Origin: Tragulus kanchil
Taxonomy: Eukaryota > Chordata > Mammalia > Artiodactyla > Tragulidae
Reading direction: 5' to 3'
DNA length: 64,000 nucleotides
Assembly (NCBI GenBank): GCA_022376925.1
Contig: JAIOJX010000032.1
Coordinates: forward strand, 172,757,979-172,821,978
How positions within the stretch are numbered: the stretch's first letter is position 1; every line of letters begins with the position of its first letter. The translations under genes were made by a program, and so were the position numbers. The notes beneath the pieces were generated by a model. That model was not told the origin of the DNA. It saw only the letters and a list, made by a program, of their open reading frames with translations, and searched no databases. This document shows positions 24,561 to 34,992 of the stretch, piece after piece.

Positions 24561-24755
24561 AACCTGAGTTGGCTGGCACATGAATGAATCTGTCAATTTT
24601 TTAATTTTAATTAGAGACTTGGAATTTTACAATCACAACATATAACTTATAGAACTTTTATGAAGAGGAAATGAGATTATCCATGTCATATGCTATATAT
24701 ATAATCTTATTATAATAGATATGATGATGATGATTTTTACATAGAAAAATGTAAT
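24561..24755. other. AT-rich unique stretch
   Basis: AT-rich sequence with a short 'gatgatgatgat' run near 24720 on the + strand. No feature supported. Confidence 0.4.
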
Positions 24756-27040
24756 CTCTACTTTGCAAGAAAGACATGATCAGAATTCTGTATTATTCCA
24801 AGACCTTAAGTTTTAGCTAGAAAATGATTTTGATGAGTTTATGTCTCAGGAATTTTTATGCTAACAGGTTTGGATGTAATATCCTAGACTGCAAATAAAC
24901 AGTGAAGGTTTTAATCAGAGGGACTGCAGAATCAAATTTAACTGTCATGTGAACAAGAATGCATTTAATTTTGAGAAGTAGTATATCATGTTATAAAGTC
25001 TGGATTTTAGCCAAGGAGGAGTTTTTTGCTAGAGAATGCATTTTGTTTTTAATAGATTGGCCCAGTAGCTAAAAAGAAAACTGAGAAGCAAAAAAAAGTG
25101 TTAAATGCATAAAGAACAATAACAGTAGAGCTAATTAATTGGACAGCCAGAACTCAATTTGCCCTGTTCCAACAGAAACATGTCTAAATAATCCCCACCA
25201 GAACATCTCTGTCAATTCAGCCTTGACCCCCGCAAACCACCCAAAATCAACTCTTAAGTGACTCAGATGTCAAACTTACCTCCTGCCCTCCCGACACCCC
25301 CACACCTCACTGCATACCCAGCTCCACTAGCCACACCCCTGTGTTGGGGGAAAGGAGCCCAGGACAGAGATGGGGCATTTGCCAACAGAGAAACTGGAGG
25401 GTCTGTAACTCGTGCCCCAGCGGAATGGATGCCAAGTGTTTGAAGTTCCTGCAGACAGGAGGGCAGTATTGGGAGTGGAGATTTTAGGAGGGGTAGGGAA
25501 ATGACCGCCAGGTCTCCCTGACAGCTCAGAGCTGGAGAGAGCACAGCATTGGGAGTTGGTGAAAGAGAGAAAAAAAAAATTCCAAGTCAGAATTAAGTCA
25601 CAAATGACACATCTCTGGCACACAGTAGGTATTTTATCAACATTTCTGGAAGAAAAACAAAAAGTCAGAACCCAGATCACGGCTTCCAACTCCCTCTGTC
25701 CCCGTGTCTTCTTTGAACAAGAGCTATTTTGGGTGGCTGACCCAGCCAACAGGATAGCAGCCAAGGCCCCACTTCCTGCTCTCACCCTGAACTTGTTACA
25801 CAGTGGGCATCTCTGCAGGAGATTCCCACCTCAGCCCCGAAGGGGTCCAGCCTGCCAGGGCAGCTCTGGATGGCACGGGGAAGAAAATTTTTAATTTTCT
25901 CTACTTTGCAAGAAAGACATGATCAGAATTCTGTATTATTCCAAGACCTTAAGTTTTAGCTAGAAAATGATTTTGATGAGTTTATGTCTCAGGAATTTTT
26001 ATGCTAACAGGTTTGGATGTAATATCCTAGACTGCAAATAAACAGTGAAGGTTTTAATCAGAGGGACTGCAGAATCAAATTTAACTGTCATGTGAACAAG
26101 AATGCATTTAATTTTGAGAAGTAGTATATCATGTTATAAAGTCTGGATTTTAGCCAAGGAGGAGTTTTTTGCTAGAGAATGCATTTTGTTTTTAATAGAT
26201 TGGCCCAGTAGCTAAAAAGAAAACTGAGAAGCAAAAAAAAGTGTTAAATGCATAAAGAACAATAACAGTAGAGCTAATTAATTGGACAGCCAGAACTCAA
26301 TTTGCCCTGTTCCAACAGAAACATGTCTAAATAATCCCCACCAGAACATCTCTGTCAATTCAGCCTTGACCCCCGCAAACCACCCAAAATCAACTCTTAA
26401 GTGACTCAGATGTCAAACTTACCTCCTGCCCTCCCGACACCCCCACACCTCACTGCATACCCAGCTCCACTAGCCACACCCCTGTGTTGGGGGAAAGGAG
26501 CCCAGGACAGAGATGGGGCATTTGCCAACAGAGAAACTGGAGGGTCTGTAACTCGTGCCCCAGCGGAATGGATGCCAAGTGTTTGAAGTTCCTGCAGACA
26601 GGAGGGCAGTATTGGGAGTGGAGATTTTAGGAGGGGTAGGGAAATGACCGCCAGGTCTCCCTGACAGCTCAGAGCTGGAGAGAGCACAGCATTGGGAGTT
26701 GGTGAAAGAGAGAAAAAAAAAATTCCAAGTCAGAATTAAGTCACAAATGACACATCTCTGGCACACAGTAGGTATTTTATCAACATTTCTGGAAGAAAAA
26801 CAAAAAGTCAGAACCCAGATCACGGCTTCCAACTCCCTCTGTCCCCGTGTCTTCTTTGAACAAGAGCTATTTTGGGTGGCTGACCCAGCCAACAGGATAG
26901 CAGCCAAGGCCCCACTTCCTGCTCTCACCCTGAACTTGTTACACAGTGGGCATCTCTGCAGGAGATTCCCACCTCAGCCCCGAAGGGGTCCAGCCTGCCA
27001 GGGGCAGCTCTGGATGGCACGAAAATGTGACCTCTGTGAC
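24756..27040. repeat. Tandem duplication 10 (1143 bp x2)
   Basis: Bases 24756-25898 recur at 25899-27040 with an offset of 1143. At the join the first copy reads 'tggcacggggaagaaaatttttaattttct' (in two parts) where the second reads 'tggcacgaaaatgtgacc'. The array-type AT-rich sequence gives way near 25.2 kb to mixed-composition DNA. The 93- and 152-codon - strand frames in both copies resemble no protein. Probable assembly artefact. Confidence 0.92.
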
Positions 27041-27511
27041 CTTCTAGTGACCAAAGAAGGGCAGGGAAGTCGACCAGGCCTGTGTGCCAGGGCTGCGAGG
27101 GAGTGGCCAGCGTACCCGGCCAGGTGCCGGCCTGCCACGGTGGCTGCTCCAGGTCCATCATGCCACAGAATTTATGAGCTGTGAATTTCTCATAGCCACG
27201 GGGCAAGCAGGCAGGCCAGATGGGCAGAAGAACCCTCCGAGATTGGGTTTGGAAAGGTCAGGGGGTTTCAGATGTTTCTCCATGGGATGCCCCAAGTTAG
27301 ACACAGGGAGGCTTTCCCCAACTTCTCTCTATCCAGACTAGTTGGGCGTCTGACTTGTGCTGGAGACCCTGACCTCGTGAGACCCTAAACCACTGCCTTT
27401 CCTCCCATCCTACTCCCCGTCCCCAGGTTCTGACCTCTGCCGTCCCAGTCGCTGACCGGACGCGTCACAACCTTACCAGTCTTCGGAGAACAGTCCTCTC
27501 CATCCGACGAC
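27041..27511 (+). other. RTL1 upstream region with candidate splice acceptor
   Basis: Single-copy sequence upstream of the RTL1 start codon. A strong polypyrimidine tract followed by 'ccccag' ends at 27426, 85 bases before the ATG. It could be the acceptor joining an upstream 5' UTR exon to the coding exon. No promoter elements can be named with confidence. Confidence 0.45.
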
Positions 27512-28291
27512 ATGATGGAACCCTCTGAAGACTCATTTGAGACGATGATGGAGCGTAAGAATCCATCATCAAAACAAATGGAGTCCTCCGAGGGCTCATC
27601 CAACACCACCGCGGAGACACCAGGCGGCGGAGCGGAGGCGGCGGCACAGCTGGCTGGCGGCCAGGCCCAGCAAATGCAAGAGCAGCCCGTTGACCTCCGC
27701 CAAGACATGGAGGAGCCATCCAGTGGCCCACATAGGGAAATAAAAGATCCACCCAATGACCTACTCCAAGACTTGGAGGAGGCCTGCGAGGGTTCTCATC
27801 TGGAAGAGGTGGGTCCATGCAGTGGGGCACCTGGTAGTATGGAGGAAGCACTGGTCAATCCATGGAGGTCCCCAGAAGACCAGGACGACGACACTGACCT
27901 GGCTGAATCGGAAGAGGACGAGAGTCCCAGAGGGCCAGACAGCCCGACGGTGGAGGTCATGGGCATCGTGAGGTCCATCGTCTCTCTGTACTTCCGGATA
28001 CAAGACCTCAAAGAGCAGCAGCGAGTGGCGGAAGAGATCCTGATGAAGGCAATCAGCAACGGCCAACTGCCAACCCCAGGCAAGTTCTCGGGCGATCGCA
28101 GGGAATACCACGAGTTCATCGTGCTCTGCCAGCTGACCTTACAGAACTACCCAACGGTGTACTGCGACGACCGCCTGTGCGTGGGGTACATCATTAGCCA
28201 CCTCTCGGGCATGGCTTTGGAGTGGGCCAGAGACCTGGTGGAGAAAGAAAACTCCATAATTGACAACTTCCGGCCTTTGTGGAAGCCATGA
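27512..28291 (+). CDS. RTL1: RTL1 N-terminal fragment (first copy, frame 1)
   Basis: 259 codons from the authentic start. Residues 1-150 are acidic and low in complexity. The gag-like region (starting near [11 protein letters not shown], about residue 148) follows. The frame is lost where the C run at 28270-28271 has two C, against three in the other copy (29414-29416), and it then stops at 28289. The ATG at 27512 is preferred because it begins the conserved RTL1 N-terminus and sits just after the candidate acceptor at 27426. The hairpins of miR-136 and miR-432 lie antisense within it. Confidence 0.85.
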   Translation: MMEPSEDSFETMMERKNPSSKQMESSEGSSNTTAETPGGGAEAAAQLAGGQAQQMQEQPVDLRQDMEEPSSGPHREIKDPPNDLLQDLEEACEGSHLEEVGPCSGAPGSMEEALVNPWRSPEDQDDDTDLAESEEDESPRGPDSPTVEVMGIVRSIVSLYFRIQDLKEQQRVAEEILMKAISNGQLPTPGKFSGDRREYHEFIVLCQLTLQNYPTVYCDDRLCVGYIISHLSGMALEWARDLVEKENSIIDNFRPLWKP

Positions 28292-31200
28292 ACGACACGT
28301 TTGAGTATCGCCAGGCCCTGCGGGTGGCGGAAGATGCCATGTTCCGCCTCAGGCAGGGGCGTCGTGCCGCCATCGAATACATCAATGAGTTCCGGAGCCT
28401 GGTACCCACCTTGGGCTGGCCGGACGAAGTCCTACAGGCCCACCTGTGCCAGGGGCTCAGGGAAGACATCCGGCAGTATCTGTTCCGCATCCCGCAGCCG
28501 AATTCGCTGGACAACCTGATCGTGCTGGTCCTGCAGATAGAGGAGAGGCTGGCCGAGAGAAAGGCGATGCTCAGGCTGCCCCCCGAGGCCCGCCCACGGA
28601 ACCTGACCTGGATCGACTTACCTGTTCCAGAGCGGTGGACGGTCAGCACCTGGCTGCCCACTGAGTGCGACCCCGCCATCAAGCGCAACCACCTCTTCCT
28701 GCTGCTCCTGGTGAGGGTGAACCCTACCACAGCGTGGCAGTCCAAGCCCTGGTAGACTCGGGAGCCACTTCCAACTACATGGATGAGGAGTTCAGCTGGC
28801 TGGCGGCCAGGCCCAGCAAATGCAAGAGCAGCCCGTTGACCTCCGCCAAGACATGGAGGAGCCATCCAGTGGCCCACATAGGAAATAAAAGATCCACCCA
28901 ATGACCTACTCCAAGACTTGGAGGAGGCCTGCGAGGTTCTCATCTGGAAGAGGTGGGTCCATGCAGTGGGGCACCTGGTAGTATGGAGGAAGCACTGGTC
29001 AATCCATGGAGGTCCCCAGAAGACCAGGACGACGACACTGACCTGGCTGAATCGGAAGAGGACGAGAGTCCCAGAGGGCCAGACAGCCCGACGGTGGAGG
29101 TCATGGGCATCGTGAGGTCCATCGTCTCTCTGTACTTCCGGATACAAGACCTCAAAGAGCAGCAGCGAGTGGCGGAAGAGATCCTGATGAAGGCAATCAG
29201 CAACGGCCAACTGCCAACCCCAGGCAAGTTCTCGGGCGATCGCAGGGAATACCACGAGTTCATCGTGCTCTGCCAGCTGACCTTACAGAACTACCCAACG
29301 GTGTACTGCGACGACCGCCTGTGCGTGGGGTACATCATTAGCCACCTCTCGGGCATGGCTTTGGAGTGGGCCAGAGACCTGGTGGAGAAAGAAAACTCCA
29401 TAATTGACAACTTCCCGGCCTTTGTGGAAGCCATGAACGACACGTTTGAGTATCGCCAGGCCCTGCGGGTGGCGGAAGATGCCATGTTCCGCCTCAGGCA
29501 GGGGCGTCGTGCCGCCATCGAATACATCAATGAGTTCCGGAGCCTGGTACCCACCTTGGGCTGGCCGGACGAAGTCCTACAGGCCCACCTGTGCCAGGGG
29601 CTCAGGGAAGACATCCGGCAGTATCTGTTCCGCATCCCGCAGCCGAATTCGCTGGACAACCTGATCGTGCTGGTCCTGCAGATAGAGGAGAGGCTGGCCG
29701 AGAGAAAGGCGATGCTCAGGCTGCCCCCCGAGGCCCGCCCACGGAACCTGACCTGGATCGACTTACCTGTTCCAGAGCGGTGGACGGTCAGCACCTGGCT
29801 GCCCACTGAGTGCGACCCCGCCATCAAGCGCAACCACCTCTTCCTGCTGCTCCTGGTGAGGGTGAACCCCTACCACAGCGTGGCAGTCCAAGCCCTGGTA
29901 GACTCGGGAGCCACTTCCAACTACATGGATGAGGAGTTTGCCCAAGAGCACTACGTGGAGCTCTACCAGAAGCCCTACCCGGAGTCGGTCCAGTCCGTGG
30001 ACGGCTCACTGATCGGCAACGAGCCCGTCTGGCTGTTCACCGAACCCCTGGTGTGCCTCCACCAGAACCACCAGGAGTCCCTGGAATTCGACATCGTCTC
30101 TTCACCCCACTTCTCCGTGATCCTAGGCATCAAGTGGCTCCAGCTCCACGCCCCCGACGTTGACTGGGCCAAAGGCCGCTGCACCTTCCACTCTCCCTAC
30201 TGCCTGAAGAACTGCTTCCGCCCGCCCCCACCATGCATCGCTCTGGAACACCATGCCGTAAGCCTGCTGCCCGGACTGCCGCCCGTGTACTCCGACCTGG
30301 CCGACGTGTTTAACCCGAAGGAAGCAGATGAGGAGACTTCCGACCAGCCAAGCTCAGACGGATCCGATGATCTTTCTGAATCAGAGCCCTCTGAGCTTCA
30401 GCAGGCTGGAGACAGTGATCAGAGCGAGGAGACCTTTTACGACTGCCCCTCCACCGCACCGTGGGAACCTGCAGGTGCCGAGGTGCAAGAAACAGCCAAG
30501 CAGGAGGAATTCTGGGACCCGCAGGACATGCTGACCAGCAGACATGACTACGTACAGATGATCCCAGAACTGTTCGACCAGTTACACGGAGCTACATGGT
30601 TCACGAAGCTGGAGCTGAGAGGCACCATCGTGGAGGAAAGCATGAACATACACCAGACAGAAGACGTATGGAAAGCGGCCTTCGGTTTGGAGCTCCAAGA
30701 GATGGCGAGCTACCGCCCCTTCCTGACCTGCGCCGACCCTACCATCCCCCAGGGCGTGATCCACTTTATCTTAAAGGACATGATTGGGCTGTTTGTCGTC
30801 TCCTACGGGCAGGACGTCCTGGTCTACTCCATGAGCCAGGAGGAGCACGTCCAGCACGTGCGCCAGGTCCTGGTCCGCTTCCGCTACCACCACGTCTACT
30901 GCTCCCTGAACAGAAGCCAGTTCCACCGACACACGGCCGAATTCCTGGGATTTGTCGTGACCCCCAAAGGGGTGAAACTCAACAAGAGCATCGTGAGCAC
31001 CATCACGGGGTACCCCACCCCCGGGTCTAGGAAGTCCCTGCGAAACCTCATGGAATTCGCCTTCCCATACCGGCACTTCGTGGAGAGATTCGCTGATATC
31101 ACAGAGCCCCTGCTGCGGCAGCTACGTACTGACCAGCGCTTCTACTGGGGGGACGAGGAGCAGAAGGCCTTCCAGGGCCTGAAGCGGGCGTTCCGCAAGG

Positions 31201-33771
31201 CACCCCTCCTCTACCACCCCAAGCCCCAGAACCAATTCTACTTGGAAACGGGCATCACCAAGAGGCTCCAGCTCCACGCCCGGCGTTGACTCAAGGCCGC
31301 TGCACTCTGCCTGAAGAACTGCTTCCGCCGCCCCACCATGCATCGCTCTGGAACACCATGCCGTAAGCCTGCTGCCCGGACTGCCGCCCGTGTACTCCGA
31401 CCTGGCCGACGTGTTTAACCCGAAGGAAGCAGATGAGGAGACTTCCGACCAGCCAAGCTCAGACGGATCCGATGATCTTTCTGAATCAGAGCCCTCTGAG
31501 CTTCAGCAGGCTGGAGACAGTGATCAGAGCGAGGAGACCTTTTACGACTGCCCCTCCACCGCACCGTGGGAACCTGCAGGTGCCGAGGTGCAAGAAACAG
31601 CCAAGCAGGAGGAATTCTGGGACCCGCAGGACATGCTGACCAGCAGACATGACTACGTACAGATGATCCCAGAACTGTTCGACCAGTTACACGGAGCTAC
31701 ATGGTTCACGAAGCTGGAGCTGAGAGGCACCATCGTGGAGGAAAGCATGAACATACACCAGACAGAAGACGTATGGAAAGCGGCCTTCGGTTTGGAGCTC
31801 CAAGAGATGGCGAGCTACCGCCCCTTCCTGACCTGCGCCGACCCTACCATCCCCCAGGGCGTGATCCACTTTATCTTAAAGGACATGATTGGGCTGTTTG
31901 TCGTCTCCTACGGGCAGGACGTCCTGGTCTACTCCATGAGCCAGGAGGAGCACGTCCAGCACGTGCGCCAGGTCCTGGTCCGCTTCCGCTACCACCACGT
32001 CTACTGCTCCCTGAACAGAAGCCAGTTCCACCGACACACGGCCGAATTCCTGGGATTTGTCGTGACCCCCAAAGGGGTGAAACTCAACAAGAGCATCGTG
32101 AGCACCATCACGGGGTACCCCACCCCCGGGTCTAGGAAGTCCCTGCGAAACCTCATGGAATTCGCCTTCCCATACCGGCACTTCGTGGAGAGATTCGCTG
32201 ATATCACAGAGCCCCTGCTGCGGCAGCTACGTACTGACCAGCGCTTCTACTGGGGGGACGAGGAGCAGAAGGCCTTCCAGGGCCTGAAGCGGGCGTTCCG
32301 CAAGGCACCCCTCCTCTACCACCCCAAGCCCCAGAACCAATTCTACTTGGAAACGGGCATCACCAAGACGTCCCTGTACGCCAGCCTGATCCAAGTGGAC
32401 GACCGAACAGGCAAGAGAGTCCGCTGCGCTTTCTACTCTCGAAACATCTCCCCCATCGAGGTCGAAGCCTCGCCAGCGGAGATGAAGATCCTTCCAATTC
32501 GGGCTGCCTTCATGGTGTGGTGCCGCTACCTGGAGAACACCGAGGAGCCCATCATGATCCTTCTCAACAAGGAGGATCTAGCCTCTCTGAATAATGACAG
32601 GCTCACCGTACTTCTCCCCGGGCATTGGGTCTTCTTCTTCGCCCACTTCCACTTTGACGTCCAGGAGATGCCGAGTTCAGAGGATGCCTGGTCCCAGCCA
32701 CGTGGGCGGAAACCTCGCCGCCAGCGGGCCCTGTGGCACCACGCCACCGCTGGGCCGACAACGCTGTTCACCATGGGGGAGACACCCAGGGGTCAGTCCC
32801 CAGAACCAGAGGAAGAAGAAGAGAATGAAGACGTCCTGGGCCAGGACGAGCCCCACGGGCAGAACCTCCAGCAGGAGGTCCTGGCTCTGGTACCAGCTGA
32901 CCAGATATTCCACAACCTCCTCGCCCACTTCAGCATGGCCCAGATCCGGGCGGTCATACTGCACTTCCTCCGAGGCCTCCTGTTCTGGAAGAAACTCCTG
33001 GCCCTGGCCGCCCTCCTCGTGCTGCTGCGATACAGGAGGCGCCTCGCCCTGCCGCCCGCACCCACCTCCAACGCAGCCCCGGCGCCACCGCAGCGCGCTC
33101 TGCGCCTCCTCCTCCTCGACACGTCCCTCAGCGCCGGCAGTGGCCTCGCCACTGCCGTCACCCAGATGTTCACCCGAATGCCGCCCATCATGGGCGCCAG
33201 CGCCCTCCCCGCCGAGGAGCTGGCCGAGCTGTTCCTGGGCCCCGGCCCCGGGCGGCTGGACGCCCTGCGGGGCCTGCGGTTCACGCCCAGCTTCTGGCAG
33301 CTGCTGTGCCAGTTCTTTGGCCTCCGAGGTCCCGAGACCCCCCGGCACCCACACCGCGCCCTGGAGCTGCACGTCGTCATGGAGGATGAGGATGTCGTCT
33401 TGCGAGAAGCCCTGCAAGACGACCTGCAACGTTACCGTCAGAGTGGCCTGCATGACGGCCTGCAAGACAGCTCGCAGGACGCGCAGGAGACCGACGTGCA
33501 GGAGGCCCTGAGCACCGCGGGCGCCCTGCGGCCCCGCCAGCACCCTCCCAGCGAGACCGAGGTCCTGGCCTTGCTGGGCCACCGCCTGTCCTACCCCTGC
33601 AGCCCCCAAGGGGGACCCATCCTGATCAGCCGGGCGCTGGCGACCCTGACCCACTTCCTGAGGGCCGTCTACGCCCAGGTCCCGCCTCCCCTCGCCGAGG
33701 GGGCCCCCCCCACCACGGGCGCCACGCTGGAGGAAGTGCCCAGCGACCACGAGGACACGGACCTGGACTGA
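27512..33771 (+). CDS. RTL1: RTL1 (PEG11), gene span split by two tandem duplications
   Basis: Retrotransposon Gag-like 1 is a domesticated Ty3/gypsy (sushi-ichi) gag-pol gene. It is paternally expressed, acts in placental fetal capillaries, and is overexpressed in muscle in callipyge sheep (established knowledge). Here the gene runs from ATG 27512 to TGA 33769-33771 but is cut into four partial frames by duplications 11 and 12. Discounting one copy of each and allowing two one-base C losses (near 28271 and 28724), the span sums to 4,011 nt: 1,336 codons plus stop, with matching phase at both joins. That is close to the 1,358 residues I recall for human RTL1. Domains seen: acidic N-terminus, gag-like helical region, protease with DSGAT, degenerate reverse transcriptase, remnant RNase H, and a C-terminal hydrophobic segment before RYRRR. 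Antisense miRNA hairpins overlap it on the - strand. The broken state is probably an assembly fault, not a pseudogene. Confidence 0.93.
27518..27594 (-). ncRNA. MIR136: miR-136 precursor
   Basis: The reverse complement of 27562-27584 equals the remembered miR-136-5p, and that of 27528-27550 matches the 3p arm. The arms are separated by an 11-base loop region and can pair. It overlaps RTL1 codons 3-28 antisense, so the miRNA is fully complementary to RTL1 mRNA and could direct its cleavage. Only one copy is present, since duplication 11 starts downstream of it. Hairpin ends are approximate. Confidence 0.93.
27693..27782 (-). ncRNA. MIR432: miR-432 precursor (first copy)
   Basis: The reverse complement of 27749-27771 equals the remembered miR-432-5p, and that of 27703-27723 matches the 3p arm. 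It lies antisense to the acidic N-terminal region of RTL1. A second copy at 28839-28927 comes from duplication 11. Confidence 0.92.
28279..28755 (+). CDS. RTL1: RTL1 gag-like fragment (first copy, shifted frame)
   Basis: Continues the gag-like region in the next frame after the one-base loss at 28271: [20 protein letters not shown] and onward to [11 protein letters not shown]. True homology ends at 28724, where a C run has three C against four in the other copy (29867-29870). The last codons before the stop at 28755 are out of frame. This is not a separate gene. The first ATG at 28279 is an internal methionine. Confidence 0.8.
   Translation: MEAMNDTFEYRQALRVAEDAMFRLRQGRRAAIEYINEFRSLVPTLGWPDEVLQAHLCQGLREDIRQYLFRIPQPNSLDNLIVLVLQIEERLAERKAMLRLPPEARPRNLTWIDLPVPERWTVSTWLPTECDPAIKRNHLFLLLLVRVNPTTAWQSKPW
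28839..28927 (-). ncRNA. MIR432: miR-432 precursor (second copy)
   Basis: Arms at 28894-28916 (5p) and 28849-28869 (3p) are identical to the first copy. One G is missing from the loop near 28881. Probably a false duplicate. Confidence 0.8.
28953..31289 (+). CDS. RTL1: RTL1 central fragment: gag, protease, RT region
   Basis: 778 codons in the second copy of duplication 11, the longest clean piece of RTL1. Homology actually begins at 28793, but two one-base losses (near 28881 and 28935) shift the first part, so the ATG at 28953 is artificial. The gag-like helical region spans about residues 46-260. The retropepsin motif DSGAT is at 317-321 with its catalytic Asp kept. The reverse-transcriptase region starts near FTKLELR; the usual KLDLR has Asp replaced by Glu, and YxDD has become YGQD (618-621), so polymerase activity is not expected. 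No CCHC zinc knuckle is visible. The last eight or so residues come from the scrambled join at 31261. miR-127 lies antisense near 30.35 kb. Confidence 0.9.
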   Translation: MGPCSGAPGSMEEALVNPWRSPEDQDDDTDLAESEEDESPRGPDSPTVEVMGIVRSIVSLYFRIQDLKEQQRVAEEILMKAISNGQLPTPGKFSGDRREYHEFIVLCQLTLQNYPTVYCDDRLCVGYIISHLSGMALEWARDLVEKENSIIDNFPAFVEAMNDTFEYRQALRVAEDAMFRLRQGRRAAIEYINEFRSLVPTLGWPDEVLQAHLCQGLREDIRQYLFRIPQPNSLDNLIVLVLQIEERLAERKAMLRLPPEARPRNLTWIDLPVPERWTVSTWLPTECDPAIKRNHLFLLLLVRVNPYHSVAVQALVDSGATSNYMDEEFAQEHYVELYQKPYPESVQSVDGSLIGNEPVWLFTEPLVCLHQNHQESLEFDIVSSPHFSVILGIKWLQLHAPDVDWAKGRCTFHSPYCLKNCFRPPPPCIALEHHAVSLLPGLPPVYSDLADVFNPKEADEETSDQPSSDGSDDLSESEPSELQQAGDSDQSEETFYDCPSTAPWEPAGAEVQETAKQEEFWDPQDMLTSRHDYVQMIPELFDQLHGATWFTKLELRGTIVEESMNIHQTEDVWKAAFGLELQEMASYRPFLTCADPTIPQGVIHFILKDMIGLFVVSYGQDVLVYSMSQEEHVQHVRQVLVRFRYHHVYCSLNRSQFHRHTAEFLGFVVTPKGVKLNKSIVSTITGYPTPGSRKSLRNLMEFAFPYRHFVERFADITEPLLRQLRTDQRFYWGDEEQKAFQGLKRAFRKAPLLYHPKPQNQFYLETGITKRLQLHARR
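30326..30421 (-). ncRNA. MIR127: miR-127 precursor (first copy)
   Basis: The reverse complement of 30346-30367 equals the remembered miR-127-3p, and that of 30380-30401 equals miR-127-5p. The arms are separated by 12 bases. It lies antisense to RTL1 between the protease and RT regions. A perfect second copy sits 1105 bases downstream. Confidence 0.95.
31390..33771 (+). CDS. RTL1: RTL1 C-terminal fragment: RT, RNase H remnant, TM segment
   Basis: 793 codons. The first part repeats the RT region of the preceding fragment (offset 1105). New sequence starts at 32366. It contains an RNase H-like remnant ([18 protein letters not shown], with the usual catalytic Asp not evident), an acidic linker ([13 protein letters not shown]), and a hydrophobic helix encoded around 32965-33028 ([11 protein letters not shown]) followed by RYRRR, a plausible membrane segment. 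An Ala/Pro-rich and then Gln/Asp-rich tail ends in EDTDLD. The authentic stop is TGA 33769-33771. The real continuation upstream is at 31260, not the methionine at 31390. miR-127 (second copy), miR-433 and miR-431 lie antisense inside. Confidence 0.9.
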   Translation: MYSDLADVFNPKEADEETSDQPSSDGSDDLSESEPSELQQAGDSDQSEETFYDCPSTAPWEPAGAEVQETAKQEEFWDPQDMLTSRHDYVQMIPELFDQLHGATWFTKLELRGTIVEESMNIHQTEDVWKAAFGLELQEMASYRPFLTCADPTIPQGVIHFILKDMIGLFVVSYGQDVLVYSMSQEEHVQHVRQVLVRFRYHHVYCSLNRSQFHRHTAEFLGFVVTPKGVKLNKSIVSTITGYPTPGSRKSLRNLMEFAFPYRHFVERFADITEPLLRQLRTDQRFYWGDEEQKAFQGLKRAFRKAPLLYHPKPQNQFYLETGITKTSLYASLIQVDDRTGKRVRCAFYSRNISPIEVEASPAEMKILPIRAAFMVWCRYLENTEEPIMILLNKEDLASLNNDRLTVLLPGHWVFFFAHFHFDVQEMPSSEDAWSQPRGRKPRRQRALWHHATAGPTTLFTMGETPRGQSPEPEEEEENEDVLGQDEPHGQNLQQEVLALVPADQIFHNLLAHFSMAQIRAVILHFLRGLLFWKKLLALAALLVLLRYRRRLALPPAPTSNAAPAPPQRALRLLLLDTSLSAGSGLATAVTQMFTRMPPIMGASALPAEELAELFLGPGPGRLDALRGLRFTPSFWQLLCQFFGLRGPETPRHPHRALELHVVMEDEDVVLREALQDDLQRYRQSGLHDGLQDSSQDAQETDVQEALSTAGALRPRQHPPSETEVLALLGHRLSYPCSPQGGPILISRALATLTHFLRAVYAQVPPPLAEGAPPTTGATLEEVPSDHEDTDLD
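31431..31526 (-). ncRNA. MIR127: miR-127 precursor (second copy)
   Basis: Arms at 31451-31472 (3p) and 31485-31506 (5p) are identical to the first copy. It is part of duplication 12 and is probably a false duplicate. Confidence 0.85.
32520..32628 (-). ncRNA. MIR433: miR-433 precursor
   Basis: The reverse complement of 32537-32558 equals the remembered miR-433-3p, and that of 32589-32610 matches the 5p arm. It lies antisense to the RNase H-like part of RTL1. Single copy. Confidence 0.93.
33382..33492 (-). ncRNA. MIR431: miR-431 precursor
   Basis: The reverse complement of 33449-33469 equals the remembered miR-431-5p, and that of 33405-33426 matches the 3p arm. It lies antisense to the Gln/Asp-rich tail of RTL1, about 300 bases before the stop codon, where it sits in human too. 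Single copy. Confidence 0.93.
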
Positions 33772-34712
33772 AGACGCCGCTCCTTCTCCACCACGCTGCC
33801 CCCTGGAGCCTCCCCCCAGCCTCCCCGTGCCTCAGCCTGCTTCGCTCAGACACCGCACCCCCTTCCTGCCACTCGTGACCCAAGGGCAACCACTTGAGAA
33901 GGGCACGCAACCAACTCATCAACCAGCAACAGTTTCCGTATCAACGGACCAACAACCGGACTCTTCCGCCGTCAGAGACCCAGAGCCAGCTCAGGGCTAC
34001 ACAATTCCGTCTTAACTCCCCAGGTGCCAGGTCTACAGCTGGGCACACGATCAATGAGAAGAGGGCAGCGATGCGCAGGAAATGACCCGGGACTCAAGAC
34101 CAGGTGCAAAGCAGCACAGCAGACGCAGCCAAGCGAGCAAATGCCAAGGACTCCACTGGAGTGACGAGTGGCCGCCCTGGGCCACCCTGGGACACTGACC
34201 TCGGGTGCTCCGCTGACTTCTACCTCCACACCGGTGCTCCTGCCCCCGGGCCCCGACCCCGCCTCCCCCGCCTCGTGGTGTGTGCTGTGCTGCCTCCCCC
34301 CACCCCCGCCTCCCTGCAAAGCAGTGCCCACCCCAGTCTGGTCCAGCGCCCTCGACACTGACCCTGACCTCCGGCTCTCACCTGGATGGTGCTGCTCCGT
34401 GGAGGGTCCCAACGTACCAGGACTTACCGGACTCGGATCCTCAGGAGTCCTTGCGACTCCCGGGACACTGACAGGGTGACCCCGCCCGGTGGGGCTCCCC
34501 CCAGCCCAACAGCTGACAACACAGGGCCCAGAGGCCCGCGACAAGAGGAGGGGGCCCCGAGAGAGACTGAGGAAGGCCTGAGAGGGCCAGTGGACTGTGC
34601 CGAGTAGCTGAGAGTGCTCCTACCAGACCATTGCTCTCTGCCATGGGGAAGAGACCCCGCCCACCCCTCCCCATCCTTAATTAAAGCAGAATAAAAGATG
34701 ACCTGACTTTGT
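33772..34712 (+). other. RTL1 3' untranslated region
   Basis: About 940 bases from the stop codon to the first good poly(A) signal. The composition changes from coding-like to Pro/His/Ser-type low complexity with no long conserved frame. No repeat insertion is recognised. The cleavage site is inferred from the signal at 34690. Confidence 0.6.
34690..34695 (+). terminator. RTL1 poly(A) signal AATAAA
   Basis: Canonical AATAAA, followed after 15-30 bases by a GT-rich element ('gtggtttgttc', 34711-34721). This is the expected layout of a mammalian cleavage and polyadenylation site. It is the first such site after the RTL1 stop codon on the + strand. Confidence 0.75.
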
Positions 34713-34992
34713 GGTTTGTTCTCAAGGTGGAGGGTGGGGCTCAGGGGGATGGTGGGGGAGCACATGGAGCAGGGGAGAGGTGGGGGAAGGCGGGCTCTTC
34801 CCCGAAACAGCCCCACTAGGCACCTGGCACCCCATCTAGGAGAGGCAGATGCAGGGCGGGACACTGGGAACTGCCTGTTTCTGAGGGTCTGGATTCAGAA
34901 CCCCAGAAATCCAAGTCCCAAACATCCCCACGAGAGAAATGAGGGGTGGGCGGTCTGGGCTCTCCCCCACTAACAACGGGTCAGCAAACCAA

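Larger units (their letters stand above)
27647..29938. repeat. Tandem duplication 11 inside RTL1 (1146 bp x2)
   Basis: Bases 27647-28792 recur at 28793-29938. The offset is 1146 at both edges and 1144 in the middle, because each copy lacks two bases near the join. The first copy is short at 28271 and 28724, the second at 28881 and 28935. All four losses are in C or G runs. The duplication would give RTL1 two gag regions and a broken frame. It also doubles miR-432. Probable assembly artefact. Confidence 0.93.
30137..32365. repeat. Tandem duplication 12 inside RTL1 (about 1105-1128 bp x2)
   Basis: Bases 30137-31261 recur from 31262. The offset is 1128 at the left edge and drops to 1105 after the first ~90 bases of the second copy, which have lost about 23 bases in several small pieces. 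After that the copies are identical by eye up to 'ggcatcaccaag' (31251 and 32356). It doubles miR-127 and the RT region. Probable assembly artefact. Confidence 0.93.

Noticed and set aside
24719..24738. Repeated 'gatgat' as a snoRNA box C cluster
   Set aside because: It is on the strand opposite to MEG8 and is a short simple repeat without a partner box D.
1..27000. miR-370, SNORD112 and SNORD113/114-type genes expected further along the MEG8 side
   Set aside because: I searched by eye for remembered mature or box sequences and found none. They probably lie beyond the left edge.
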